Assembly (NCBI GenBank): GCA_017445015.1
Contig: JAFSVL010000080.1
Span: forward strand, 17,978-81,977
Direction: 5' to 3'
Origin: Bacteroidales bacterium
Lineage (GTDB): Bacteria; Bacteroidota; Bacteroidia; Bacteroidales; UBA932
DNA length: 64,000 nucleotides
This document shows, in pieces, positions 42,722 through 51,552 of the stretch; positions within the stretch are counted from its first letter, which is position 1, and the number at the start of each line of letters is the position of its first letter. Below the pieces are notes generated by a model. It was given only the letters and a program-made list of their open reading frames with translations. It was not told the origin of the DNA and searched no databases. Both the position numbers and the translations under genes were made by a program.

Positions 42722-44702
42722 TGAATCCCAGTTCGGCGAGCAGGGCATCGGCGCGGGCGTAGTGGCGCAGGGTCCAGAGGACGAAGCGGATATCCACGCA
42801 GACGCAGCGGTTGTAGTCCGGTGTATAGAGCCAGTCGGAGGCAAGGGACTCCTTGTTTCCGTCAAATGCAAGGCCGATGATTTCCCCGCGGGCATTGAGT
42901 ACGGGACTGCCGGAATTCCCGCCGGTGATGTCGTTGCCCGTCAGGAAATTGACCGGAGGGATGCCGCGGGATGTGCGCAGCAGCGTTTCCCATCGCCCGG
43001 GTACGGCATAATCAAAGTCTCCCGGACGAATTTTTTCCAAGATGCCGCGGTGCGTGCTCTGCCAGTGTCCGTACAGTCCGTCGGCAGGGGAGTAGCCTCC
43101 TACGCGGCCGAAGCTGAGGCGCATCGTCGAATTGGCGTCCGGATATTGCAGGGCCTTTCCCCGGGCGGCGTAAACGGCGCGGATATAGCGTCTGCCCAGT
43201 TCCCGCAGTGACGGCTTTCCCTGCAGGGAGTCTGCCCGGCGGTTGAAATCGGCAATGCTTACGTCGCCGAAGAAGCGGCACAAGGGATCTCCGGCGGCAA
43301 GGCGTCCAGACGGCCAGAGGGCTTCGCACAGCGCGTCGAAGTCCCTGCCGTACTGCCGGTACAATTGTTTCTGGTACGGTCCCCAGCAGGAACTGTCCAC
43401 CTTTTCGTAATAGACTTGCAGGCTGTATCGCAGTAGCGCTTTTTCCGTATCCGGGTCGATGGAAGCGTAGTCCTTTTCAATCTGGGCGAAAACCTGCGCT
43501 TCTCGCCCTGCATCGGGCCTGCGCATGAGCGAGTTCAGGCGCGTGGCAATCAGCGCCAGCCGCGTGCCCCGCACCAGGGTTTCACGGTAATAGACGCGAT
43601 TCCTTTCGGCCTTCTCAATCGCTTTGTATCCCGATTCCAGCGCATTGAGCAAGGAATCAGGAAGCCCCAGCCGCGCTTCCTCGTCCGCCTTGGATGCTGC
43701 CACGCCGAAACGCCGGCTGCATGCCCTCTGGCCTTCCTGCAACTCCTGCACATTGCTCAGGGCGAAGAATTTGTCGGCGTATTTCCGGCGTACGGAAGCA
43801 TCCTGTTCCATCTTTTGCTTGATGATCTGCATCTGTGCTCCGCGCACTTCATTGCAGATGGGCAGCGACACTTCCGTAAGGAACCGTACCTTGGCGGCGG
43901 AGGCATAGCGGTCGGTGCGTCCGGGATAGCCCAGCACCATCGCAAAGTCTCCTTCTTTGTAGCCTTTCGAACTGATTTTAAGGTGTTTGCGCGGATGATA
44001 AGGCTTCCCGTCCCGGTAGCAGCGATACAGCGCGAAATCACATTTCTGCTGGGGCCATTCCCAATTGTCGATATCGCCCCCAAAGGCCGCGATGCCCGTA
44101 GGCGGGGCCGCCACGAGCCGCAGGTCGGTACAGGTTTCGTAGAGGGCGAGATAGTATTTTTCTCCGGCCCACATCTCGCTCAGGCTTGCTTCCAGCCCGG
44201 TTTTTTCCTTGTAGCGCGTTTCCAGGATATGGCTGAGCCTGCGCATCCCCGCGCCCTTGCCGCTACGCGAGAGTTCCTCCCTGAGCGCCTCCACTTCCTG
44301 CGTTACGTCCAGTACCTTGCGCAGAAAATAGGCGGTCTTTCCCCGGATGGGGATTTCCTCCTCCCGTGAAGCGGCCCAAAAGCCTTCCTCAAGATAATTG
44401 TGCAGGGAATCGCACAGGTTATATACATCCGAATAGGCGCAATGGTGGTTGGTCATCAGCAGGCCGTCCTCCGACACCATCGATCCGGTACAGCCGAAGT
44501 CCAGGGAAACGATGGCGTCCTTGAGCGAGACGCGCTCTTCGTCGTAAATCGTGCCGGCAGGCAGGCGGAGCCCTTCGCGCTGCATGTTCTGCACCAGGGC
44601 GCGGGAAAGGCTGTTGACCATCCACATTCCCTCGTCAGCCAGCGCTGCTGCGCACATCATGGTCCCCAGAACCGCAGAAAGCAACATTTTCCGTATCATC
44701 AT
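42708..44702 (-). CDS. S46-family dipeptidyl-peptidase (DPP7-like)
   Basis: The 664-residue periplasmic serine exopeptidase has a signal peptide (about 1-22), D-E-G-M-W at the mature end, the histidine box T-N-H-H-C and the serine box G-G-N-S-G-S-P with Ser597. Residue 615, 18 after the serine, corresponds to position 673 of Porphyromonas gingivalis DPP11. It is Gly here, as in DPP7, rather than the Arg that gives DPP11 its acidic preference, so hydrophobic P1 dipeptides are the expected products. It lies 7 bp downstream of the DUF6850 barrel gene as the last gene of the operon. Confidence 0.9.
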   Translation of the reverse strand: MMIRKMLLSAVLGTMMCAAALADEGMWMVNSLSRALVQNMQREGLRLPAGTIYDEERVSLKDAIVSLDFGCTGSMVSEDGLLMTNHHCAYSDVYNLCDSLHNYLEEGFWAASREEEIPIRGKTAYFLRKVLDVTQEVEALREELSRSGKGAGMRRLSHILETRYKEKTGLEASLSEMWAGEKYYLALYETCTDLRLVAAPPTGIAAFGGDIDNWEWPQQKCDFALYRCYRDGKPYHPRKHLKISSKGYKEGDFAMVLGYPGRTDRYASAAKVRFLTEVSLPICNEVRGAQMQIIKQKMEQDASVRRKYADKFFALSNVQELQEGQRACSRRFGVAASKADEEARLGLPDSLLNALESGYKAIEKAERNRVYYRETLVRGTRLALIATRLNSLMRRPDAGREAQVFAQIEKDYASIDPDTEKALLRYSLQVYYEKVDSSCWGPYQKQLYRQYGRDFDALCEALWPSGRLAAGDPLCRFFGDVSIADFNRRADSLQGKPSLRELGRRYIRAVYAARGKALQYPDANSTMRLSFGRVGGYSPADGLYGHWQSTHRGILEKIRPGDFDYAVPGRWETLLRTSRGIPPVNFLTGNDITGGNSGSPVLNARGEIIGLAFDGNKESLASDWLYTPDYNRCVCVDIRFVLWTLRHYARADALLAELGFITPR

Positions 44703-44709
44703 GGTCAGG

Positions 44710-46152
44710 CTAAAAAGTATAGTAAATCGAAAGACTTCCCCCCGTGCGGGCCGTGTGCCTGAGCAGGCCGTCCAGGGCGGAACTGTGGGTAAAAGCGGCG
44801 TTCACCGAAATGGCGCGCCGGCCGCCAAGCGGCAGCGACCAACGGATATCGAGCGAGCCCCCGGCCACCGGTGCGCTCAGGAAGGCGAATTCTTCTTCCA
44901 GGGGGCGCGTCAGTTGTGCGCCTTCCGCGGAAGTTTCATAGTTCCCGCTGATGCTGATTTCATCGGCTGCCGCATCGAGTGGATGCCGGTATCGTCCGGA
45001 CAGCGCGAGGCTGAACTGCCCGGCCCTCCCGCCGGCATCGAACCGGCGTTCCAGCGAGAACTGCGGTTCTATCGTCCGGAAATGCTGCGAGAAGAGCAGG
45101 GGATATTCGCGATAGCGCTGAAGCGAAGACCGCATCCGCAGGGCGGCGCTCCCGGACCATTTCCGTCCGTCGTAGGCATAGCACGCCCCCAACTGCATCC
45201 GCTCGCCCCAGTAACAGTCGCTCAGGGAAGAATAGGTGAAATAGCGGCGGACGGAGGACGCGGGGTCGAGCTCCTGCCGCTGAAGGCTTCTCATTCCGAG
45301 CATCTGCTCCAGCGACCAGTCCAGACAGAAGCGGTGCCCTCCCGAACGGAGCAGCAGTTCATCCGCATAGCGAAGCGTCTGTGTATCCCCGTAGTGGAGA
45401 TTGTTGTAGCCGGTTTCTTCCTGCGAACCATAGCTGTAGCGGGCGTGGAAGTCGTTCCGGAGCAGCAGGCGGTTCTTTTCCCATTCGAGGGAGAGGTCGC
45501 CGCAGAAGCCGTTGTTTTCCTTATAGCGGCGGTTCTCGGCGCTGGAAAAACCGGCCGACGAATAGAGCCAGAGGCCGTAGATGCGGAAGAGGTATTTCTC
45601 GCTGGTGGCGTCCACCTGCATATATTCCACCTGCTCGGTGTTGCGCAGCCAGCCCGCGGAGAGCCCCGCCCGGAAATGCTCGCCGATATACGACACGCCG
45701 GGCGCGATACTGACGTCCATCCGCGTATTTTTGTTGCGCAGGTCCTTGTGCTTCGCGAAAATGCCCGCGCGGTACTGTGCGTCGATGCCGATGCGCCACT
45801 TGCCCAGCGGGTAGGCGAGGCTTCCGCCCAGGCTGTAGGTCTCTTGCGTCACATTGCCGGGAATGGAGTCGCAGAGCATGAACGGCGTCTCGTACGGGTC
45901 GATCCAGCCCCGCCAGCGGGACTGCGTGCCATAGTCGTAGCCATATTCGAAATGTCCGTGCAGCATCAGGCCCTTCTTGACGGTGACCGCCTCGGCGCCC
46001 AGCAGGCCGCGGACGGAGAAGAGCGGGTCGTAAATGTTCCGGTAGCCGCCACCCTCCACGTTGCATTCCGCCTTGACGCGCGCATATTCCGGTCCCCGGT
46101 AGAGCGGGAACAGGCTGGTCAGCGCCACGAATATGCTCAGCAGTGCGTTCAT
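44710..46152 (-). CDS. DUF6850-type outer-membrane beta-barrel protein
   Basis: The 480-residue product has a short N-terminal signal and many alternating strands with frequent aromatic and Tyr residues. It ends S-I-Y-Y-T-F, a terminal Phe typical of outer-membrane barrels. It follows a DUF4876 lipoprotein gene and a TonB receptor gene, the set in which DUF6850 barrels occur in Bacteroidetes. No catalytic motif is visible, and the function is unknown. It overlaps the DUF4876 gene by 4 bases and is followed by the S46 peptidase gene. Confidence 0.7.
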   Translation of the reverse strand: MNALLSIFVALTSLFPLYRGPEYARVKAECNVEGGGYRNIYDPLFSVRGLLGAEAVTVKKGLMLHGHFEYGYDYGTQSRWRGWIDPYETPFMLCDSIPGNVTQETYSLGGSLAYPLGKWRIGIDAQYRAGIFAKHKDLRNKNTRMDVSIAPGVSYIGEHFRAGLSAGWLRNTEQVEYMQVDATSEKYLFRIYGLWLYSSAGFSSAENRRYKENNGFCGDLSLEWEKNRLLLRNDFHARYSYGSQEETGYNNLHYGDTQTLRYADELLLRSGGHRFCLDWSLEQMLGMRSLQRQELDPASSVRRYFTYSSLSDCYWGERMQLGACYAYDGRKWSGSAALRMRSSLQRYREYPLLFSQHFRTIEPQFSLERRFDAGGRAGQFSLALSGRYRHPLDAAADEISISGNYETSAEGAQLTRPLEEEFAFLSAPVAGGSLDIRWSLPLGGRRAISVNAAFTHSSALDGLLRHTARTGGSLSIYYTF

Positions 46153-47375
46153 TCTTCCTTGAGCCTGGGGGCGGGGATTTGGTCCACGAGGAAATCCTCG
46201 GCGGAATTGTTCGTATCGCGGTAAAAGGCAATGCCGTTTTCAACGCTTTCGAGCCGCCGCGTAATGCATTTGCCCGAATAGTGCGCCGATGTCATGATGG
46301 CCGACGAGGCGTCCACCTTCACGGGCAGGCGCTTGACGGACTGCGCGGGGCTGTCAGAGCAGTCCACGCCGTCCAGGATCCAGGCAGCGGCGATATGCCG
46401 GTAACGGGTGCCGGAACTTTCTCCGGGGGCATAACGCTCCCAGAGCGCGGCGTTGTCCATATAGTGCCGGAAGCCGCCTTCGGGTTTGAACAGCACCACG
46501 GAAGGGGAGTGGATGGAAAGGGCCCAGGCGGTGCCCTGACCGGTCATATACATCGTCATCGGCGTAACTCCCGCGGCGATTTCGTGGCCCGGAAGGGTGG
46601 CGTCATAGCAGCCGAAATGCGCGCGCTCCAGCTGCAGGCCGGAGGTGCAGCGGCCGCGGTGGTCCACGGCGGCGTGGGTGGCGACGACCGCACTTTCCCC
46701 CGGCGCAAGGGGATAGGTCTGTCCGTCGCCGGGGAAGACCCAGATCATCTGGAAGACGGGAATGGTGTCCCGGCCCGCCCAGGCATTGCTGCCGGTGGTG
46801 GAATTGGCCGGATAAAGCGTGGCGATGCAGAGGGAATCCAGGTACATCGTCTTGCCCTTTGCGCCGGTATTGTTGTAGATTTCCAGATAGCGATCCTTGG
46901 TGTAGGCCGCGCCTTCGAGCGTCGAGCAGCCGTGGTAGTAAATTTCACGGAAGACCAGTTCCCCGGGGACGGTAATGTTGAGGGGAATGTCCAGTTGTGC
47001 GGGAACGAAATGTCCCGCTTCGTCCACGATACCCTCGCGCGCCAGCAGGAAATCCGCGACGCCGCCGTTCGCGGAAATGTGCGTATCGGGGAAGTACGCC
47101 GATGCGGTAATCCCGTACCGGCCCGGCTGAAGTTCCAGGGCCGCGCGGCCTTCCGCATCCGGATGGACCGTGTAGGAGAAGGGCATTTCCTTGTTCTGGA
47201 CCGTCACGCGCACGGCGGTAAGGTCGATTTCGCCGCCCGCTTCCAGCAGGAGCTGCACGCTGAGCGCCGCCGCCCCGTGCGCTTCCGTCTTGTCGGAGAG
47301 CGTGCTCTGCAGGCAGCCGGCCGCACAGACCAGGGCCGCTGCAAGCAAGACAATATGCAGGAGCGCGCGTTTCAT
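46149..47375 (-). CDS. DUF4876 lipoprotein
   Basis: The 408-residue product has a lipoprotein signal ending near Cys21. The N-terminal region (about 25-120) is a carboxypeptidase-like beta sandwich (V-R-V-T-V-Q-N-K-E; G-R-Y-G-I-T-A-S-A). The DUF4876 part follows, with E-I-Y-Y-H-G, R-Y-L-E-I-Y-N-N-T and a late N-S-A-E-D-F. These lipoproteins appear with a TonB-dependent receptor and a barrel protein and are thought to be surface partners of the receptor; the ligand is unknown. The start overlaps the receptor stop (ATGA). Confidence 0.78.
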   Translation of the reverse strand: MKRALLHIVLLAAALVCAAGCLQSTLSDKTEAHGAAALSVQLLLEAGGEIDLTAVRVTVQNKEMPFSYTVHPDAEGRAALELQPGRYGITASAYFPDTHISANGGVADFLLAREGIVDEAGHFVPAQLDIPLNITVPGELVFREIYYHGCSTLEGAAYTKDRYLEIYNNTGAKGKTMYLDSLCIATLYPANSTTGSNAWAGRDTIPVFQMIWVFPGDGQTYPLAPGESAVVATHAAVDHRGRCTSGLQLERAHFGCYDATLPGHEIAAGVTPMTMYMTGQGTAWALSIHSPSVVLFKPEGGFRHYMDNAALWERYAPGESSGTRYRHIAAAWILDGVDCSDSPAQSVKRLPVKVDASSAIMTSAHYSGKCITRRLESVENGIAFYRDTNNSAEDFLVDQIPAPRLKEE

Positions 47376-50272
47376 CGGATGGTGAATTTGACTTCGGCCC
47401 CGAAGTAAATGGGGCTGTTCTTGTCTGCGGGATAGCCGGTGACCGAATTCTTGACGCGGCCCTTCAGGTTCAGGAAGTTGTTGGCGTAGAAGGACACGGT
47501 GGCCCATTTCATCTCCTTGGTGAGGCGCAGGTTCAGCGTCCCGTAGGGGGGATAGCCCTGCGTAAGGTAATAGGTGGCGGTGTTGGTGCTCAGGATCAGG
47601 TCCCGGTAGCGGGGGTCGCGCTCCATTTCCCGGGTAAAGGGAACGGTCCGGCCCGTGCGGTCCATGATGGAAACGGGATTGATGAGTTTGGTGTGCCGTG
47701 TATCCGCAAGGGCTGCGGCGCCGGAAATGCGGTTTCCCGCCTCGTTGTAGAAATAGGGCAGGGAACGGCCCTCGTACAGGGACGATGCGCTCGTGCGGTC
47801 CAGGAACACCATCTGCGCGGTGAGCGTCACCACCATTGCGATGGAGGGAATGTGCGTGACGATGCGCAGGTTGGCATTGATCCGTTCGCGGACGCTGGCG
47901 TTGGAAGTCCCGGTGCCGCCGGCGTAAAATCCGATGTAGGGGTAACTCCGCCCGCCCTGGCTGGACCCGTAAAGCCGGCCCTGGAGCGCGGTGCTGCGGG
48001 TATCCATCCATTGCCAGGCCCCACTGAGGCTTATGGTGGTGTGGAGCGGTTTGATGGTAGGGAATTCGAGGGTCAGTTCCACCCCGCGCTTGTGGACCGA
48101 GGTCCCGTTGCATGGCACGCTGAAGGCGATGAAGGTGGTGTCGCTGATGGAGGGCAGCGGATCTTCCCCGTTCATTACGCCGTTTTCCGTGTAAACGGGT
48201 TTTTCGCCCGAAGGAAGCACTTGTTGCGACGGCATTCCGTTTTGCCAGGTATAGCCGTAGCGGCGGTACACCATCGGCGCATAATGCGTGGCGAATCCGT
48301 AACCGCCGGTCATGTTTTCGTCATAAAAGACGAGCGAACCGCTCATTTTGCCCTGGTCGAATTCGATGCCGGCTTCCCAGTTGACGGATTTTTGGAGCTG
48401 TAACTGCGGATTGACCGTTTCCTGCCGTGCGGTGGTCAGCACCGAAAGTCCGTAGCCGCCGCCGTCGAAATCATTGTACGCGAAGGAAACCATGTCCTTC
48501 CAGGCCGGTTCCGGGTAGAGATAGAGCATCGAGGGCATCTTGCAACTGATGCCCCATCCGCCCCGAATGCTCAGTTCCCGCCAGCCTGTATTTTTGCGGA
48601 TAATGTTGAGCCTGAGGTTGGTGCGGGGCTCCAGCGCGGTGAAATTCCGGGTGTCGATGCCGCTTGCCGCAATGCCGCCGAAACGCAGTCCCGCCTGCAG
48701 TTCGATGCTCGAAATCCAGAAGCGGTATTCGAGTTTCTCCTCGGCGAAAACGGTCATGCGGTGCAGCAGGGGAATGTCGGAGAAACTGCGTTCCCGGTAA
48801 GCCGATGCCGAACCCGGAGAGGGCGGCCGCATGGCGTCAAAACGCTTTCCGGCGCCGCGGTTGCCCAGCAGCGACCATTCGCCGCCCAGGGTGGCCTTGT
48901 GCGATACGGGGCCGTAACGCCCCAGTTGCCGGGCGGTGATTTTGGCCTGTGATTCGAGGGGAAGGCCGTCCACGCTGACGTCTGAATAGTACTGGGGCTC
49001 CGTGAAGGCGCCCGCGAATTCCCCTTCATGCATCGCCGTGGTGAGCGGCGTGTAACCCGCCGAACCCTGATATTTGCGGCGTCTCGAATGCTGGGCGGAT
49101 ACGCCGCCCTTCAGCAGATATTCGATATCCGTGAGCCAGGGCTTGCCGGGCGTCCATTTGCCGCTGAGGTTCAGCCGCACGCCCATGTCGCGTTCGGCGC
49201 TCAGTTCATCCAGGACGAGGTCCGGGTCCGAACGGTCCTGTGCATCGGAAAAATGGGCGCGCAGCCGCGCGTTCAGGCTGAATTTTCCCTTGAAGTTCCC
49301 GGCCCAGCCCGCCTGGAAGTTCAGGCGCTGGTAGGCCGATGCGAGGGTGCGCACGTCGCCGGCGGCGTGTGCGTAATCGAGGTCCAGGTTCAGGACCCCC
49401 TTTTTGTCGCCGAGGGAGAATCCCTTTCCTGCGGCAATCTGCTTGAGTTGCGGGTCGGTCTTGAGGCGCACTGTCAGCGGCGAGGCCCCGGCGCGCGTCT
49501 TGACCACGACGGCCCCGGAGGTCATGTCGCCATAGACGGCGGAAGGGATGCCGCGGATGACCTCTACGGATTCGACGTTGTCCGTGGAGATCTGCCGTAC
49601 GTCCACGCCCAGGCCTGCCGTGGAGGCGGTATTGGCCGCACCCTCGTTCATCACCGTCCCGGAGGAGAGCAGTTGCAGGTTGGCGTCGTTGGAGACATTC
49701 GCCCCGTCCAGGATCAGCGCGGTTCCGGCGATATTCGCCGCCGTGTTCCCGATATCGCGGATGGACAGGCTGTTTACGCCGGTCAGCGAGGGGTTGGCGC
49801 CCATCCCGCCCGGAAGCAGCTGCATCACGTCCTTGAGGCTGGAGGGCTGCACGTGCTCGAGGGCCTGGGCGGAGATTTTCGAGGCGGAAGTAAGTTCCCC
49901 GCCTTCGCGGGCGGTAACCACCACCTCGTCCAGGGTAAGGCTGGAGGCGGCAAGACAGAGCTTCAGTCCGGAAACGTCGCCGCTCATCCTGAGGGTCTTT
50001 TTCAACGGTTCGTAACCGAGCAGGTTCACTTCCAGGGTATAACTGCCCGCCGCAAGTCCCGTGATTTCAAAACTTCCGTCCTGCGCAGATGCCGCCCAGC
50101 GGCCGTTTTCATGGATGAGGATATAGGCCATCGGCACCGGGACGCCGCCTTCCTGTTCCAGGATTTTTCCCCGGATGGAGAAGGTTGGGGGGGCGGCGGC
50201 AAAAAGGCTGCCGCCAGCCGCGTACGACGCGACAAGCAGCAGACTCTTTATGATGGAACCCCGAAGCCTCAT
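47372..50272 (-). CDS. TonB-dependent outer-membrane receptor
   Basis: The 966-residue product has a signal peptide (about 1-25) and a carboxypeptidase-regulatory-like domain (about 30-110). A TonB-box-like T-L-D-E-V-V-V-T-A leads into a plug (about 115-240) with V-E-V-I-R-G-I-P-S-A-V-Y-G-D-M-T-S-G-A-V, then the 22-strand barrel. It imports an unidentified ligand with proton-motive energy. No SusD gene is present; instead it is coupled to DUF4876 and DUF6850 genes. Upstream of it is a structured repeat separating it from the FISUMP lipoprotein gene. Confidence 0.93.
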   Translation of the reverse strand: MRLRGSIIKSLLLVASYAAGGSLFAAAPPTFSIRGKILEQEGGVPVPMAYILIHENGRWAASAQDGSFEITGLAAGSYTLEVNLLGYEPLKKTLRMSGDVSGLKLCLAASSLTLDEVVVTAREGGELTSASKISAQALEHVQPSSLKDVMQLLPGGMGANPSLTGVNSLSIRDIGNTAANIAGTALILDGANVSNDANLQLLSSGTVMNEGAANTASTAGLGVDVRQISTDNVESVEVIRGIPSAVYGDMTSGAVVVKTRAGASPLTVRLKTDPQLKQIAAGKGFSLGDKKGVLNLDLDYAHAAGDVRTLASAYQRLNFQAGWAGNFKGKFSLNARLRAHFSDAQDRSDPDLVLDELSAERDMGVRLNLSGKWTPGKPWLTDIEYLLKGGVSAQHSRRRKYQGSAGYTPLTTAMHEGEFAGAFTEPQYYSDVSVDGLPLESQAKITARQLGRYGPVSHKATLGGEWSLLGNRGAGKRFDAMRPPSPGSASAYRERSFSDIPLLHRMTVFAEEKLEYRFWISSIELQAGLRFGGIAASGIDTRNFTALEPRTNLRLNIIRKNTGWRELSIRGGWGISCKMPSMLYLYPEPAWKDMVSFAYNDFDGGGYGLSVLTTARQETVNPQLQLQKSVNWEAGIEFDQGKMSGSLVFYDENMTGGYGFATHYAPMVYRRYGYTWQNGMPSQQVLPSGEKPVYTENGVMNGEDPLPSISDTTFIAFSVPCNGTSVHKRGVELTLEFPTIKPLHTTISLSGAWQWMDTRSTALQGRLYGSSQGGRSYPYIGFYAGGTGTSNASVRERINANLRIVTHIPSIAMVVTLTAQMVFLDRTSASSLYEGRSLPYFYNEAGNRISGAAALADTRHTKLINPVSIMDRTGRTVPFTREMERDPRYRDLILSTNTATYYLTQGYPPYGTLNLRLTKEMKWATVSFYANNFLNLKGRVKNSVTGYPADKNSPIYFGAEVKFTIR

Positions 50273-50303
50273 AAGGTATCCGTCGCTTCGCGCAGGGTCT
50301 TTT

Positions 50304-50373
50304 GGCAGATGTCCTCTGCTCCCTGTTGCTACGCAACCCTATCCGGGAAAATGGTCGCAGAGGACAACCTGCC
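50304..50373 (+). repeat. Structured repeat, family 1 copy C (conserved loop, two-part stem)
   Basis: Outer arms GGCAG/CTGCC and inner arms GTCCTCTGC (50311-50319)/GCAGAGGAC (50357-50365). The 37-nt loop differs from that of copy B at two positions. A decayed second loop-like piece (TGCGCTACGCGACCCTTTC) follows at about 50384-50402. No T-tract follows in the direction of the flanking genes. Confidence 0.85.
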
Positions 50374-50408
50374 ACAGCCCTTACTGCGCTACGCGACCCT
50401 TTCAAGCA

Positions 50409-51479
50409 TTAAAGGGGCGTGCCGCTGAGTTTGGTCTTGATGCAGCGGACGGCTGCGCCGCCACGGTAGTTGAAGGCCGCGCCGTTGCAGGATCCGCCAA
50501 GCGTGGCGGCTACCATGATGCCGTAGAACTGATTGTTGAACTCTCCCTCATGTCCCGCCTTGCTGCTGGGACCGCCGGTGGAAGAGAGGATATAGGTCAT
50601 GACGTTGAGGACGGTTCCCTGCGTCGCCGTGGCGGCGGCATTGATGTAGCCGTTCGTATTGCTGATGTTGAAGCCGTCGGCATTGGCGATGGCGGTTTGT
50701 GCGGCTCCGGCCTCGACGCTCCAGTAAGGGGCGGTGACGACGGGACCGGGATCGCCCTTGAGGTCGTATTTGGATGCGGCCACGCGGCCTACGAGGTTCG
50801 CGATTTCATCCAGCGTGGGGATGTGCCAGCCGGAAGGGCAAATGCCCTGTGCGCCCTCATAGCCGGCATAATTGTCGTTATTGACAGTCTTGGGCGCCAG
50901 GCCCAGCGCAGCTTCCGCACTGTAAAGGTAGCCTTTTCTGGCTACGCTGTCCGCATTGTCGGTCAGGGTCTTGGTAGCGGCGTCAACGGGATACCAGACG
51001 CCGTTGTCCAAGGCTGTGAGGTCTTTGGAGACTTCCTTGCCTTCCGGGACATAGCGCAGGTTCTCGACAAACCAGAAGTTGCCGTCGGCGAGTTTTTTGA
51101 CGGGGTAGTCCACGCCGCCCCAGGAAACGGTTTCCAGGCGGGCCTGGCTGAGGGTGACTTCCGCGATGGCGGAGTTCGATACCGTGGCGCTGGTGAAACG
51201 CACGACGGCGGCCAGCGTGGTGACCTGGAGGTTTTCCGCGACGGTGATGGTCACTTGTGCATTGCCCTCGCCGAATTCGGGCTCCACGGCGAGCGTGGCC
51301 GTGCTTTCCGCCGTGATTTCCGCCACCCAGGCTGTATTGGCCTTGAGGTTTACGGTATAGGAGGCGCCTTCGGCCGGTACGTTGAAGAGGGTTTCATCCA
51401 CGTCGATGACGGGATCCTTGGTGCAGCCGCAGAGCGCGAATGTCAGCGCCGCAGCGGACAAAAAGAACAACTTTTTCAT
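50409..51479 (-). CDS. BACON plus FISUMP-domain lipoprotein
   Basis: The 356-residue product has a lipoprotein signal ending at Cys19 (L-C-G-C). An Ig-like BACON-type domain (about 22-108) is followed by a FISUMP domain (about 112-356). The latter shows W-G-G-V-D-Y-P-V-K, the N-F-W-F-V-E-N-L-R-Y box, I-C-P-S-G-W-H-I-P-T-L-D-E-I and a closing A-V-R-C-I-K. FISUMP proteins are surface-exposed and of unknown function; adhesion is a guess. The ATG at 51479 follows TACATTTG by 7 nt. It is probably the first gene of the receptor operon running to 42708, with a hairpin repeat between. Confidence 0.8.
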   Translation of the reverse strand: MKKLFFLSAAALTFALCGCTKDPVIDVDETLFNVPAEGASYTVNLKANTAWVAEITAESTATLAVEPEFGEGNAQVTITVAENLQVTTLAAVVRFTSATVSNSAIAEVTLSQARLETVSWGGVDYPVKKLADGNFWFVENLRYVPEGKEVSKDLTALDNGVWYPVDAATKTLTDNADSVARKGYLYSAEAALGLAPKTVNNDNYAGYEGAQGICPSGWHIPTLDEIANLVGRVAASKYDLKGDPGPVVTAPYWSVEAGAAQTAIANADGFNISNTNGYINAAATATQGTVLNVMTYILSSTGGPSSKAGHEGEFNNQFYGIMVAATLGGSCNGAAFNYRGGAAVRCIKTKLSGTPL

Positions 51480-51486
51480 AGCGGAA

Positions 51487-51494
51487 CAAATGTA
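51487..51494 (-). promoter_or_regulatory. -7 box TACATTTG for the FISUMP lipoprotein gene/receptor operon
   Basis: Minus-strand box ending 7 nt before the ATG at 51479; the only clear box upstream of the five-gene run. Confidence 0.6.
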
Positions 51495-51552
51495 AGCCAA
51501 AAATCTTGAAAATGGTCCCGCCGTACCTACAAATCCCAATAAATAATGATGT

